The notes under the pieces: generated by a model
The model's database searches: none
What the model was told of the DNA's origin: nothing
The model's input: the letters and a program-made list of their open reading frames with translations, nothing else
Program-made: the position numbers and the translations under genes
Assembly (NCBI GenBank): GCA_017416185.1
Contig: JAFQDF010000041.1
Location: forward strand, 1 to 60,692
Direction: 5' to 3'
DNA length: 60,692 bases
Source of the DNA: Clostridia bacterium
GTDB taxonomy: Bacteria; Bacillota; Clostridia; Oscillospirales; CAG-272
In this document: positions 24,183-32,821 of the stretch, one piece after another
Layout of the letters: every line of letters starts with the position of its first letter
Numbering within the stretch: position 1 is the first letter of the stretch

Positions 24183-26696
24183 TTATTGATATCCTTTTTC
24201 TCTTTCGTATTCAGATATCAGATCTCGATTTGCCATCTGATATTTATTCAACAGGCTCTCAGAGAATCTGTCAGGAGCTATTGAAGGGTTATACCAATCG
24301 TATTGCAGAAAATAGTTACGCAAACCTGCATCATTGAATATTCTGCCATGCTTAGCATAGACCGAATTTCTTGCTATACGGCACTCATAGGCACTGAAGG
24401 TCGCAAAATCAGCCTTTGTAAAATACATCTTGTCAGCATTTTCTATGAAATATTCCAAAGGTGAAAGCTGCTCCAACTTCCCGCTTTCAAAATCATTCTT
24501 AAGCTGAATAAGTACCGCATTATCCGGCAAACGGCCAAGAGCATCATCAATAAGATGCTTTGCCTCATTGACATTACCGCCACGGGAAAAAGCCTTGACA
24601 TTTTCAGAAACGTAAGTTACATACTTTTCCTCAGTATAGATCTTAAGATTGATAAAGAATTCACTGTTCTCAAAGGCCACAGCCTCATCTACCAGAGAAA
24701 ACGCTTCATCATAATTATTATCTGCTATCAGTGCATCGACCTTTTGCTCTACGGTTGCTTTATAACCATCCAATGCTTTAATACGGATAGCATCGATTTC
24801 TGTTGTATCTGCATCCTTTGGTACTACGTCATATGCCACATCTATCTCAACAACAGCCTCTTTATATTTGCTCTGCTGAATAAGGGTGTTAGCCGACTCT
24901 GCAACAATTGATAAGTATTCTTTACATGTCTGAGATAATTTTTCCTGAGCCTCCGCATAGTGTACGTCTGTTTGAGGCACCCTGGAAAACTCAGCAATCG
25001 CGTTAACATAGTCGCCATTTTCGTAATATGAATTACCCTTTTCAAAAGCATTTAATGGACTATTATTTACTCTGCTTATATATGAATCAGCATTGTTCAG
25101 TCCAATACTCTTTAACTCATTAAGGTCATTGATGGCACTGTCACGATCAAGCTTTCCGCTTTCAAAATTATAAACTATGGTATCAGCATATTCCGACATA
25201 ATAATGTCACACTGATCCCAAGCTTCGTCAAAATTCATTTTATCAAGTGCTGCCAATTCCCTGATAGCAACCATATCTTCTGTTCTGCCACTATCAACAG
25301 CTTCGGCGATCTTATCAACCCTTCCGTTCATAAGAAGGTTGAACAGCGAGGATTGAAACGATCTATCCTCCACTGCAGAATGATACTCACTCACAGCTTT
25401 GTCAAAGTCCTCGGACCTCATATTAGAATATACACGGAACGCACTGCTTGCAAAGAACAATACGGTCAAAATAACCATCAATACAGCAATACCGGAAATA
25501 CAGAAAATCATGATCCGTCGCTTATTTGTATTTGACTTTGCACCATATCGTCCGGGAGAATCGTTTAGGTGTTCGCCATTTTTATCGTTGAAATCGTTTA
25601 TAGGTTTTTTTACCGAAACGGTTTTGTCCAAATCTTCTTTGGCCAGCTTGCGCACAGCGATTGTTCGGTCGATATCCTGCTCTTCTCCCTTTGTAAGATT
25701 CTTCAGAGCCATTTTCATTTCTGCAGCAGAGCTGTACCGTCCGTCAGGATCAAAGGAGCAGGCGCGAAGGATTACTTCTGATAATGCCTCTGAAGCATTT
25801 TCCGGAGGGCTAAGCTCTTCTCCCCGAATTCTACGGTCAAGAGCCATCTTACGTTCTGTCACAGAAGCTTCATTACTGTCAGATTCCACAAAGGGAAGTC
25901 TGTTAAAATTGGCTGCTCTGTATAGAACCAGACCCAATGAATATATATCTACCCTAAGGTCATACTCACTGCATGAGACTACCTCAGGTGCCATATAACT
26001 CATTGTACCCTTCTGTGACAAGCTACCAACGGAATTCTGAAGTTCTCTTGCAATTCCGAAATCTCCAAGTTTAAAATATCCGTAATCGTCTATAAATATA
26101 TTTCCGGGCTTTATATCACGGTGTATAATGCTACGCCTGTCGCAAATATCAAGAGCAGAGCATATATCATAACCCAGTTTAATTATTTCTTTTTCAGAAA
26201 GTCCGTTTTTCTCAACATACCTTTCAAAGGGTGTCAACAGCTCCATACGGATATATATGTCCCATCCGATTTCACCTGTTTTCTCTACAACCTTATAATC
26301 CTCAACGGCAACTATATTAGGAGCTCCTTTGAGTGATTCCATCATTCGTATTTCACCGATAAAATCCTCAACGATTCCATTAAAATAATTACGTGTATCG
26401 GTAATATCCATTCCTTCGGAACGAAGCGTATCTATCTCTGACGGATCGGACGGAATAGAAATAACCTTTATTGCAGCACGGCTTTCTATATTGTTATCAT
26501 TACGTATAACCTGATAAACAGTACCATACGAACCCTTGCCTAATCGTTTTTCAATTACCCATTCAGGCCATACAGATAACATATCATGATCAAATACTTC
26601 TTTTTTTACCGCACCTGTATTTGCTATCCTGAATCCGCAGAAAGGACAAAAATTCTTACTGTCATCAATCTGATTTCCGCATTTTGGACAATACAT
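24183..26696 (-). CDS. Zinc-ribbon Ser/Thr kinase with TPR-like region and YARHG domain
   Basis: An 837-residue membrane kinase. Zinc ribbon Cys3, Cys6, Cys17, Cys20; kinase domain about 42-335 with [23 protein letters not shown] and GDFGIA (note Gly in place of Glu in the usual KPEN). The linker has two motifs, [10 protein letters not shown] and [10 protein letters not shown], before one membrane helix ([21 protein letters not shown]). The outer region of about 400 residues is helical and TPR-like ([22 protein letters not shown]), ending in a YARHG domain ([25 protein letters not shown] ... WYNPS) known from wall-associated proteins. GAGGAG precedes the ATG. Confidence 0.92.
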   Translation of the reverse strand: MYCPKCGNQIDDSKNFCPFCGFRIANTGAVKKEVFDHDMLSVWPEWVIEKRLGKGSYGTVYQVIRNDNNIESRAAIKVISIPSDPSEIDTLRSEGMDITDTRNYFNGIVEDFIGEIRMMESLKGAPNIVAVEDYKVVEKTGEIGWDIYIRMELLTPFERYVEKNGLSEKEIIKLGYDICSALDICDRRSIIHRDIKPGNIFIDDYGYFKLGDFGIARELQNSVGSLSQKGTMSYMAPEVVSCSEYDLRVDIYSLGLVLYRAANFNRLPFVESDSNEASVTERKMALDRRIRGEELSPPENASEALSEVILRACSFDPDGRYSSAAEMKMALKNLTKGEEQDIDRTIAVRKLAKEDLDKTVSVKKPINDFNDKNGEHLNDSPGRYGAKSNTNKRRIMIFCISGIAVLMVILTVLFFASSAFRVYSNMRSEDFDKAVSEYHSAVEDRSFQSSLFNLLMNGRVDKIAEAVDSGRTEDMVAIRELAALDKMNFDEAWDQCDIIMSEYADTIVYNFESGKLDRDSAINDLNELKSIGLNNADSYISRVNNSPLNAFEKGNSYYENGDYVNAIAEFSRVPQTDVHYAEAQEKLSQTCKEYLSIVAESANTLIQQSKYKEAVVEIDVAYDVVPKDADTTEIDAIRIKALDGYKATVEQKVDALIADNNYDEAFSLVDEAVAFENSEFFINLKIYTEEKYVTYVSENVKAFSRGGNVNEAKHLIDDALGRLPDNAVLIQLKNDFESGKLEQLSPLEYFIENADKMYFTKADFATFSAYECRIARNSVYAKHGRIFNDAGLRNYFLQYDWYNPSIAPDRFSESLLNKYQMANRDLISEYEREKGYQ

Positions 26697-26733
26697 TTTT
26701 TACTCCTCAAAAATTTTAATAGTTGTAAAACAA

Positions 26734-28080
26734 TCAATTTAAAATAACGTTTTTGATCTTTCTCAAAATATTGATACCGTATCTCAACACATATAAAACA
26801 AAAGCTCTGAAATCATAGCTCACAACACATAAAAAAATTAACATAACCAAAACTATAACAATGGCCCAACATATATGAACAAAAGATATGGCTCTCTTTT
26901 TCTTTACAGATTCACCGGGCTTTTGCCTTTCCGCATAATCCGTATCGGAAACACCTGCCGTATTCTGAATTCGGTCAGACGGAGCTCTTCGAACAGATAC
27001 TGTACGGTCATATCTACCACTATCCGTTTCGGTCTTAACTGTTTCAACAGTCTTGTCCTGTGTATAACTGTGATTTTCTATGCTCATCAATGCAGCTTTC
27101 ATCTCCCGGGCTGAAGAAAAGCGTTCGTTCCTATCAAAAGCACAGGCGCGAAGTATGAGGTCAGCCATTTCAGGAGAAGCATCACACGGTGCAGGTAGCC
27201 GCTCTCCTCTTATCCTCTTTTCAACAGCATCCTTTCTTGTGTTCGGATTTTTTGACTGCTCGTCGTCGTTAAGAAACGGAAGGCGGTTACCGTTCAGTAA
27301 ACGATACAAAACTATTCCAAGAGAATATATATCCACACGTGCATCATATTCTAAACCCATTGCCACTTCGGGTGCAATATAATTTAAGGTTCCCTTATGT
27401 GAAAGAGCACCCGTTACATTTTCAAGCTCACGGGCGATTCCGAAATCTCCGAGCTTAAAAAAACCGAATTTGTTAACGAAAATATTCTCAGGCTTGATAT
27501 CACGGTGTATAACGTTACTCCTGGCACATATATCAAGCGCAGAACAAATATCACAGCTCAGCTTTATAACCTCAGACTCTGTAAGGATCTTATCGCTTAT
27601 GTATGAAGTAAAAGGAGTGAGCAGCTCCATACGGATATATATATCCCATCCGATGCCGTCATTCTTCTCAACAACCTTATAATCCTCTACGCTTACAATG
27701 TTCTGCATACCCTTAAAGGATTCCATAAGACGTATTTCACCTATAAAATCATTGACAATATTCCTGAAATAATCACGGGTACTGTCCATATCAAAGCCCT
27801 CGGAACGTAATGAGTCAATCTCAGCCTCATCCGAAGGAATAGAAATTATCTTAAGTGCCGCATCAGTTTCTATGCCATTGTCATTACGTACTATTTTGTA
27901 GACCGTACCATACGAGCCCTTCCCCAATCGTTGAGTGATTTTCCATTCAGGCCAAACCGAGCTTATATCCATATCAGCCGCCTTGAAGCTCTGAGATATC
28001 TGCTTTCCTGTTTCTTTACCGCACCTGGGACAAAATTTTGCATTTTCACGAATCTCAGACCCGCAATTCCGACATATCAT
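26734..28080 (-). CDS. Zinc-ribbon Ser/Thr kinase with short C-terminal membrane anchor
   Basis: A 448-residue kinase. The ATG at 28080 is chosen (MICRNC, AGGTGG upstream) because it aligns the zinc ribbon Cys3, Cys6, Cys17, Cys20 with the two sister kinases; an in-frame GTG lies five codons earlier. The kinase domain (about 43-335) has [23 protein letters not shown] and GDFGIA. The linker has two Thr motifs, QDKTVETVK and RYDRTVSVRR. One membrane helix near 400 (HICWAIVIVLVMLIFLCVV) is followed by only about 30 residues, so it has no sizeable sensor domain. It is 14 bases after the PP2C gene. Confidence 0.92.
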   Translation of the reverse strand: MICRNCGSEIRENAKFCPRCGKETGKQISQSFKAADMDISSVWPEWKITQRLGKGSYGTVYKIVRNDNGIETDAALKIISIPSDEAEIDSLRSEGFDMDSTRDYFRNIVNDFIGEIRLMESFKGMQNIVSVEDYKVVEKNDGIGWDIYIRMELLTPFTSYISDKILTESEVIKLSCDICSALDICARSNVIHRDIKPENIFVNKFGFFKLGDFGIARELENVTGALSHKGTLNYIAPEVAMGLEYDARVDIYSLGIVLYRLLNGNRLPFLNDDEQSKNPNTRKDAVEKRIRGERLPAPCDASPEMADLILRACAFDRNERFSSAREMKAALMSIENHSYTQDKTVETVKTETDSGRYDRTVSVRRAPSDRIQNTAGVSDTDYAERQKPGESVKKKRAISFVHICWAIVIVLVMLIFLCVVSYDFRAFVLYVLRYGINILRKIKNVILN

Positions 28081-28109
28081 TGTAACTTCTACCACCTATC
28101 TAAAATGCT

Positions 28110-28853
28110 CTATGCTCTTCTTACTTCAAGAAGAATAATAGTGGTATTGTCTCTACCACCGTTTTCCAATGCTGTATTCAGCAAACGGTTTACCGCATTT
28201 TCAATTGATTTGTCAGCCAACATATCCCTGATCGTCTCAACATTCACCATATCTGTCAAGCCGTCAGAGCAGATAAGATATCTGTCCCCCTCCACATAGG
28301 CACCTTGTGCATAGTACGGTTCTATTCTCATCTCTTCTTCAGGAATACCAAGATTCTGAAGCAACGGTGCCTTTGTTCCGTATGCAGAAATAGCTACGTG
28401 ATCCTTGGAAATCTGTTCTATTTCATTGTTCGCAAATCTGTAGATCTTACTGTCTCCTATGTTACAAAGAGTAATTTTCTTCTTACCAAACATCAACATA
28501 GCGGCAGTAGTTCCCATAGAAGAAACTCCATTATTTGATGCATATTCACATATACTTGCATTGGCGTGTATGCAAAAATCGTCCAAAGCTATCACAGGAT
28601 CTTTTCCCGCTGCCAGCCTTGCACTCTCTCTTGCGGCGATGTATGAAGCTATCTCTCCGCATTCTTCTCCTCCCATTCCGTCAAACACGCCAAAAAGTGC
28701 AAAAGGCTTCACGGATACCTCACCGCTTAACGGAAATTTCGGACCGTTGCCATCCACATTCATATACACTCCATTACAGATAAAATTATCCTGATTCATC
28801 TTTCTTATCATACCTATATGACTGACACAGGAATATCCTATCGTATATAACAT
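28110..28853 (-). CDS. PP2C-family Ser/Thr protein phosphatase
   Basis: A 247-residue cytosolic metal-dependent phosphatase that should reverse the kinases in this operon. The motifs are complete: KMNQDN, GVFDGMGG (metal Asp), STSMGTTA-type SSMGTTAAML, GDSKIYR, CSDGLTD and GGRDNTT. It is first in the six-gene operon, behind a promoter at 28932-28960, with AAAGGAG six bases before the ATG. Similar to PrpC/Stp but with an inserted loop near residue 30 (NGVYMNVDGNGPKF). Confidence 0.95.
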   Translation of the reverse strand: MLYTIGYSCVSHIGMIRKMNQDNFICNGVYMNVDGNGPKFPLSGEVSVKPFALFGVFDGMGGEECGEIASYIAARESARLAAGKDPVIALDDFCIHANASICEYASNNGVSSMGTTAAMLMFGKKKITLCNIGDSKIYRFANNEIEQISKDHVAISAYGTKAPLLQNLGIPEEEMRIEPYYAQGAYVEGDRYLICSDGLTDMVNVETIRDMLADKSIENAVNRLLNTALENGGRDNTTIILLEVRRA

Positions 28854-28931
28854 AACCGACTCCTTTCAATAATCACACGTCGAATTATGAACGCAATTCA
28901 AGCCTATACATATTTTTGTATAATTATAAAA

Positions 28932-28960
28932 ATTATATCACATTATTCACATCATTACAA
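28932..28960 (-). promoter_or_regulatory. Sigma-A promoter of the kinase operon
   Basis: On the minus strand TTGTAA (28955-28960), 17 bases, TATAAT (28932-28937). The leader is about 70 nt. Confidence 0.65.
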
Positions 28961-29017
28961 TAGTTTTGTCACAAAATGTCATACTTCATAAATAAAACTC
29001 CCATTTATAAGTACATC

Positions 29018-29046
29018 TTGATTTTTAGTCTATATACAGTTATAAT
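29018..29046 (+). promoter_or_regulatory. Sigma-A promoter of the U32 gene
   Basis: TTGATT (29018-29023), 17 bases, TATAAT (29041-29046), about 28 bases before the start codon with AAGGAG between. Confidence 0.7.
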
Positions 29047-29074
29047 ATATATAATATATCAAGGAGCATAAAAG

Positions 29075-30301
29075 ATGATTTATAAACCCGAGATACTTTC
29101 CCCTGCGGGAAACTTTGAAAAAATGAAGGCGGCGATCCTCTACGGTGCGGATGCCGTATACCTTGCAGGAAACCGCTTCGGTATGCGTGCGGCGGCTGAT
29201 AATTTCAGTGTTGAAGAGATTTTTGAAGCGGTAAAATACGCTCACGAAAGAAACGTCAAGGTTTACGTTACCGTCAACACTATGCCAAAGGTAGGCGAAT
29301 ATAAGGCTCTTGAAGAATATCTGTGCGCTCTTCGCGGAAGCGGTATTGATGCCGTTATAGTTGCGGATCTTGGTGTTATAGATCTGGTGAAAAGAGTTCT
29401 TCCGGAGGTAGAGCTGCATATATCCACACAGACCAGTATCGTCAGCCCCCAGACCTGTATGGCATACTACCGCATGGGTGCAAAGCGTGTGGTGCTTGCA
29501 AGAGAGTTATCCCTTAAGGAAATAATCGAAATAAGAAAAGCTATTCCCGAGGACCTTGAGCTTGAGGTGTTTATCCACGGCTCTATGTGTGTTTCCTGGA
29601 GCGGAAGATGCCTTCTCTCAGAGCATCTTACGGGCAGAGACGCCAACTGCGGTGCCTGTACACAGCCCTGCCGCTGGAATTATAAGCTCTACGAGATAAT
29701 CGAGGACAAGCGTCCCGACTCTCCCCTGCCTATCGAACAGACCGAACACGGCACCTTTATTATGTCCTCAAAGGATATGTGTATGATAGAGCATATTCCC
29801 GAGCTTCTTTCGGCAGGAATCAAGTCCTTTAAGATCGAAGGACGTATGAAGAGCGCATACTATACCGCCGTTACCACCAACGCTTACCGTATGGCGTTTG
29901 ATCGTTATATGGCAGATCCCGAAAATTACGTCTATGACCCTGCCTGGAAAAACGAGCTTGAGTCGGTAAGCCACCGTGAGTATAATACGGGCTACTTCTT
30001 CGGCAATCCCATACTTGATGCAAACGTGTGTGAGTATAACGGATATCTCCGTGAAAAGGCTTATATCGCGCAGGCTCTCGGATATGAGGACGGTGTTGCC
30101 ACATTCATTCAGAGAAACAAAGTATGTGTAGGTGATAAGGTGGAGGTCATCTCCCCCGGCAAGTGCGGTATTGCTTTTGATATCGAATGGATGACCGACG
30201 AAAAGGGCGAGGATATAGCTTCTGCTCCTCATCCGGGTATGATATTTAAGATCAATGCACCTTTCGAGATATTGGAAGGGGATATAATCAGAATGGCGTA
30301 G
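29075..30301 (+). CDS. U32-family protein, TrhP-type (tRNA hydroxylation)
   Basis: A 408-residue protein annotated by family as peptidase U32. Characterised bacterial relatives (TrhP/YrrO) take part in prephenate-dependent hydroxylation of tRNA U34. Hallmarks are the N-terminal PEILSPAGNFEKMKAAILYGADAVYLAG, the U32 signature ELEVFIHGSMCVSWSGRCLLS, and an iron-sulphur-type Cys cluster (NCGACTQPCRW and others). The C-terminal extension with a small beta-barrel is present. It is not paired with a second U32 gene or an O-methyltransferase here. Word-array element 3 begins 12 bases after its stop. Confidence 0.88.
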   Translation: MIYKPEILSPAGNFEKMKAAILYGADAVYLAGNRFGMRAAADNFSVEEIFEAVKYAHERNVKVYVTVNTMPKVGEYKALEEYLCALRGSGIDAVIVADLGVIDLVKRVLPEVELHISTQTSIVSPQTCMAYYRMGAKRVVLARELSLKEIIEIRKAIPEDLELEVFIHGSMCVSWSGRCLLSEHLTGRDANCGACTQPCRWNYKLYEIIEDKRPDSPLPIEQTEHGTFIMSSKDMCMIEHIPELLSAGIKSFKIEGRMKSAYYTAVTTNAYRMAFDRYMADPENYVYDPAWKNELESVSHREYNTGYFFGNPILDANVCEYNGYLREKAYIAQALGYEDGVATFIQRNKVCVGDKVEVISPGKCGIAFDIEWMTDEKGEDIASAPHPGMIFKINAPFEILEGDIIRMA

Positions 30302-30312
30302 CCATTCCTCTC

Positions 30313-30881
30313 GTTTCGCCAAAGGCGAAACATATCGAGTCTGTCTGTGACAGACATATCGAGTTTGACAGGGTCAAATATATCGAGTTTTGCCATAGGC
30401 AAAACATATCGACAAAATCAATCGGGAGAAATTATGCAGGATCAAAAAGATAAACTAAGAGAAGACAGCATTAATCTGGCAATAGAAATTTCTGATATTT
30501 GCGACGAAATTAAAGGTTGTTCTGTATTTACAAACCAATTAGTTCGTTGCTCGTCTTCTATCGGTGCCAATATACACGAAGCAAAATATGCTCAAAGCAG
30601 AGCTGATTTTATAAGTAAACTTGAAATAGCATTGAAAGAATCCTCCGAAACCGAATATTGGTTAGAACTGATATTCAGGAAAAATAAAATTTCAGAAGAA
30701 AAATATAAAGATTTGAAAAGCCGTAACGGATCTATAAGACGAAGACTGATATCATCCGTAACGACTGCCAAAGCCAACAACTAATGTCGATATGTTTGAC
30801 CAAGGTCAAACTCGATATGTTGCTTCGCAACTCGATATGTTCACCTATAGGTGAACTCGATATGTTTTGCTATGCAAAACG
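30313..30881. repeat. 4+4 inverted word-palindrome array enclosing a four-helix-bundle gene
   Basis: Left half (30313-30412): four palindromes, each followed by the word ATATCGA (30332, 30356, 30380, 30406). The palindromes differ: GTTTCGCC-AAA-GGCGAAAC, GTCTGTC-TGT-GACAGAC, GTTTGAC-AGG-GTCAAAT, GTTTTGCC-AT-AGGCAAAAC. Right half (30787-30881): the reverse word TCGATAT (30787, 30812, 30832, 30857), each followed by another palindrome: GTTTGACC-AA-GGTCAAAC, GTTGC-TTC-GCAAC, GTTCACC-TAT-AGGTGAAC, GTTTTGC-TAT-GCAAAAC. The words are conserved and inverted about the gene; the stems vary. This is not a CRISPR layout. Confidence 0.9.
30434..30784 (+). CDS. Four-helix-bundle protein (S23 / bAvd-like), second copy
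   Basis: A 116-residue helical protein homologous to the one at 4759-5109: LVRCSSSIGANIHEAKYAQSRADFISKLEIALKES, then ETEYWLELIF. The start is at 30434, where GGGAGA lies just upstream; the frame extends back into the left array without a site. The gene lies exactly between the two halves of the array, with 21 bases from the last left word to the ATG and two bases from its stop to the first right word. That makes it the single cargo of the element. By family it may bind nucleic acid; whether it acts on the palindromes is an inference. Confidence 0.87.
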   Translation: MQDQKDKLREDSINLAIEISDICDEIKGCSVFTNQLVRCSSSIGANIHEAKYAQSRADFISKLEIALKESSETEYWLELIFRKNKISEEKYKDLKSRNGSIRRRLISSVTTAKANN

Positions 30882-30901
30882 AGAATAATATCATATTGCT
30901 A

Positions 30902-30930
30902 TTGACAAGTCAATCGCAATATGATATTAT
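30902..30930 (+). promoter_or_regulatory. Sigma-A promoter of the lysine operon
   Basis: TTGACA (30902-30907), 17 bases, TATTAT (30925-30930). It starts 20 bases beyond the right end of the array element. Confidence 0.75.
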
Positions 30931-30939
30931 ATCTGTGAT

Positions 30940-31102
30940 TGATAGAGGCGCACTTTATTAAGAGTAGTTTTTGTGTCACGGTCTTCGCAAGACAAGGCAA
31001 AAGTGAAAGGAATAAGTGCCGAAGGGATGCACGGCGGTGCTGAACTGGTACTTGGGATAATATCCTCTGTACTGTCGCTCACTTGTGGGCGGAGTGCTAT
31101 CA
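30940..31102 (+). ncRNA. Lysine riboswitch (L box)
   Basis: Class landmarks in order: TGATAGAGGCGC, TTAAGAGTAG, GTGAAAGGAATAAGTGCCGAAG, GGTGCTGAACTGG, then GGAGTGCTATCA, whose CTATCA closes the P1 stem with TGATAG at 30940. It sits between a promoter and dapA, the first enzyme of the lysine branch, as expected. High lysine should stop transcription at the hairpin 31140-31166. Confidence 0.92.
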
Positions 31103-31139
31103 TAATAATCGTTCACTATATCTGAACAGATTTTTATGG

Positions 31140-31166
31140 TAGCCGATATCATCGGCTATTTTTTAC
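31140..31166 (+). terminator. Expression-platform terminator of the lysine riboswitch
   Basis: TAGCCGAT-ATC-ATCGGCTA followed by TTTTTT, 21 bases before the dapA start. Confidence 0.88.
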
Positions 31167-31187
31167 TATATAGGAGTTATTTAAAAA

Positions 31188-32078
31188 ATGAAGAAAGAAA
31201 CTATCTTTACAGGTGCGGCTACTGCCCTTGTTACACCTCTCAACGAAAACGGAGTTGACTACGAAAAGTTCGGAAAGCTTATCGACTGGCAGATAGAGTC
31301 CGGCATTGACGCCCTTGTTATCTGCGGTACTACGGGTGAAGGCTCTACCCTCACCGACGAGGAACACCGTGAGTGCATCCGCTATGCAGTTGAGCGTACC
31401 GCAAAGCGAGTTCCCGTTATCGCAGGCACAGGCTCCAACGATACAGCCTATGCTGTTGACCTGACAGAGTTTTCCTGCAAGGTAGGCGCTGACGCTATGC
31501 TGGTGGTCACACCCTACTACAACAAGGCTACCCAGAAGGGTCTGGTACAGATGTTCAATACTATTGCAGATCACTCTGACAAGCCTATTATCCTTTATAA
31601 CGTTCCCTCCCGTACCGGCTGTGCTATCGCTACCTCTACCTACGTAGAGCTGGCTGAGCATCCTATGATCGCCGCTATAAAAGAGGCTAACGGCGATATC
31701 TCCAAGATCGTCGAGACCGCAAAGCTTGTTGGTGACAAGCTGGATATCTATTCGGGTAACGATGACCAGATAGTTCCCGTTCTTGCTTGCGGCGGTAAGG
31801 GTGTTATCTCGGTTCTCTCTAACCTTCTTCCCTACGAGACCTCTCAGATGTGCAAGAAGTTTTTAGCAGGTGACGTAGCAGGTGCAAGAGAAATGCAGTT
31901 CAAGTATCTTGATCTCTGCAACGCTCTCTTCTGCGAGGTAAATCCTATCCCCGTAAAGGCGGCTATGGCTCATATGGGCTTCTGTGACAACTATCTCCGT
32001 CTGCCCCTTACACCTATGGAGGCGGCTCACGAGGAAGTGCTTGTACGCTGTATGAAGGAAGTCGGTATTAAGATATGA
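31188..32078 (+). CDS. dapA: 4-hydroxy-tetrahydrodipicolinate synthase
   Basis: DapA condenses pyruvate with aspartate semialdehyde, the first committed step of the diaminopimelate/lysine branch. The 296-residue TIM barrel has GTTGEGSTL (47-55), the catalytic Tyr137 in YNVPSRTG and the Schiff-base Lys165 in AIKEANGD. AGGAG lies 11 bases upstream. It is first of three cistrons under the lysine riboswitch and overlaps dapB by four bases. Product also feeds peptidoglycan and spore dipicolinate. Confidence 0.97.
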   Translation: MKKETIFTGAATALVTPLNENGVDYEKFGKLIDWQIESGIDALVICGTTGEGSTLTDEEHRECIRYAVERTAKRVPVIAGTGSNDTAYAVDLTEFSCKVGADAMLVVTPYYNKATQKGLVQMFNTIADHSDKPIILYNVPSRTGCAIATSTYVELAEHPMIAAIKEANGDISKIVETAKLVGDKLDIYSGNDDQIVPVLACGGKGVISVLSNLLPYETSQMCKKFLAGDVAGAREMQFKYLDLCNALFCEVNPIPVKAAMAHMGFCDNYLRLPLTPMEAAHEEVLVRCMKEVGIKI

Positions 32079-32818
32079 AAATTATAATCAACGGTTCAAA
32101 CGGACGTATGGGTAAAGCCGTTGCCCGTTTTATTGAACAGGACTCTGATATGTCTGCGGTTGCCTTTGTTGACATCAACAACGTAGCCGCAAGCGACGAT
32201 CCCATATACGAAAACCTTACGGATTTTACGGGTGAGGCTGACTGTATAATAGATTTCAGCCATCACACCTGTACCGAGGGGCTTCTTGAATATGCGGTAA
32301 GCCGTAATATTCCCGTAGTTATATGTACTACCGCCCATACCGATGAAGAAAAGGCTATGATAAAGGCGGCAGCAGAAAAGATACCCGTATTCTTCTCAGC
32401 CAATATGTCTCTCGGAATTGCGGTTATGAACGAGATATGCAAGACAGCCGCAAAAATGTTCCCTTCCGCTAATATCGAGATAATTGAAAAACATCACAAC
32501 CAAAAGCTTGACGTTCCCAGCGGCACCGCACTTCTGCTTGCCGACGGCATAAAGGAAATAAGACCCGCAGCCGTTTATAATATAGGCAGACACGAAAACG
32601 GAAAGCGTACCGACGAAGAAATAGGCATTCATTCGCTCCGTATGGGCAACGTGGTAGGTGAACACGAGGTCATCATCAACACAGGCACACAGACCCTGTC
32701 CATCAAGCACGAGGCGCACGACCGTTCCCTCTTTGCCGAAGGGGCTATTGCCGCAGCTAAATTCTTAAACGGTAAAGCTGCCGGTTTCTATGATATGACG
32801 AATATAATCAAGGATTAA
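32075..32818 (+). CDS. dapB: 4-hydroxy-tetrahydrodipicolinate reductase
   Basis: DapB reduces the DapA product with NAD(P)H. The 247-residue protein has the Rossmann motif NGSNGRMGKAV at the N-terminus and the catalytic stretch EKHHNQKLDVPSGTAL. It is shorter than the E. coli enzyme (273) but typical of Clostridia. Coupled to dapA by ATGA; lysA follows after three bases. Confidence 0.96.
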   Translation: MKIIINGSNGRMGKAVARFIEQDSDMSAVAFVDINNVAASDDPIYENLTDFTGEADCIIDFSHHTCTEGLLEYAVSRNIPVVICTTAHTDEEKAMIKAAAEKIPVFFSANMSLGIAVMNEICKTAAKMFPSANIEIIEKHHNQKLDVPSGTALLLADGIKEIRPAAVYNIGRHENGKRTDEEIGIHSLRMGNVVGEHEVIINTGTQTLSIKHEAHDRSLFAEGAIAAAKFLNGKAAGFYDMTNIIKD

Positions 32819-32821
32819 TTT

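Noticed and set aside
30313..30881. Possible CRISPR array (regularly spaced short repeats)
   Set aside because: The repeated word is only seven bases, the intervening sequences are palindromes, orientation inverts at the centre, and no cas genes are nearby.
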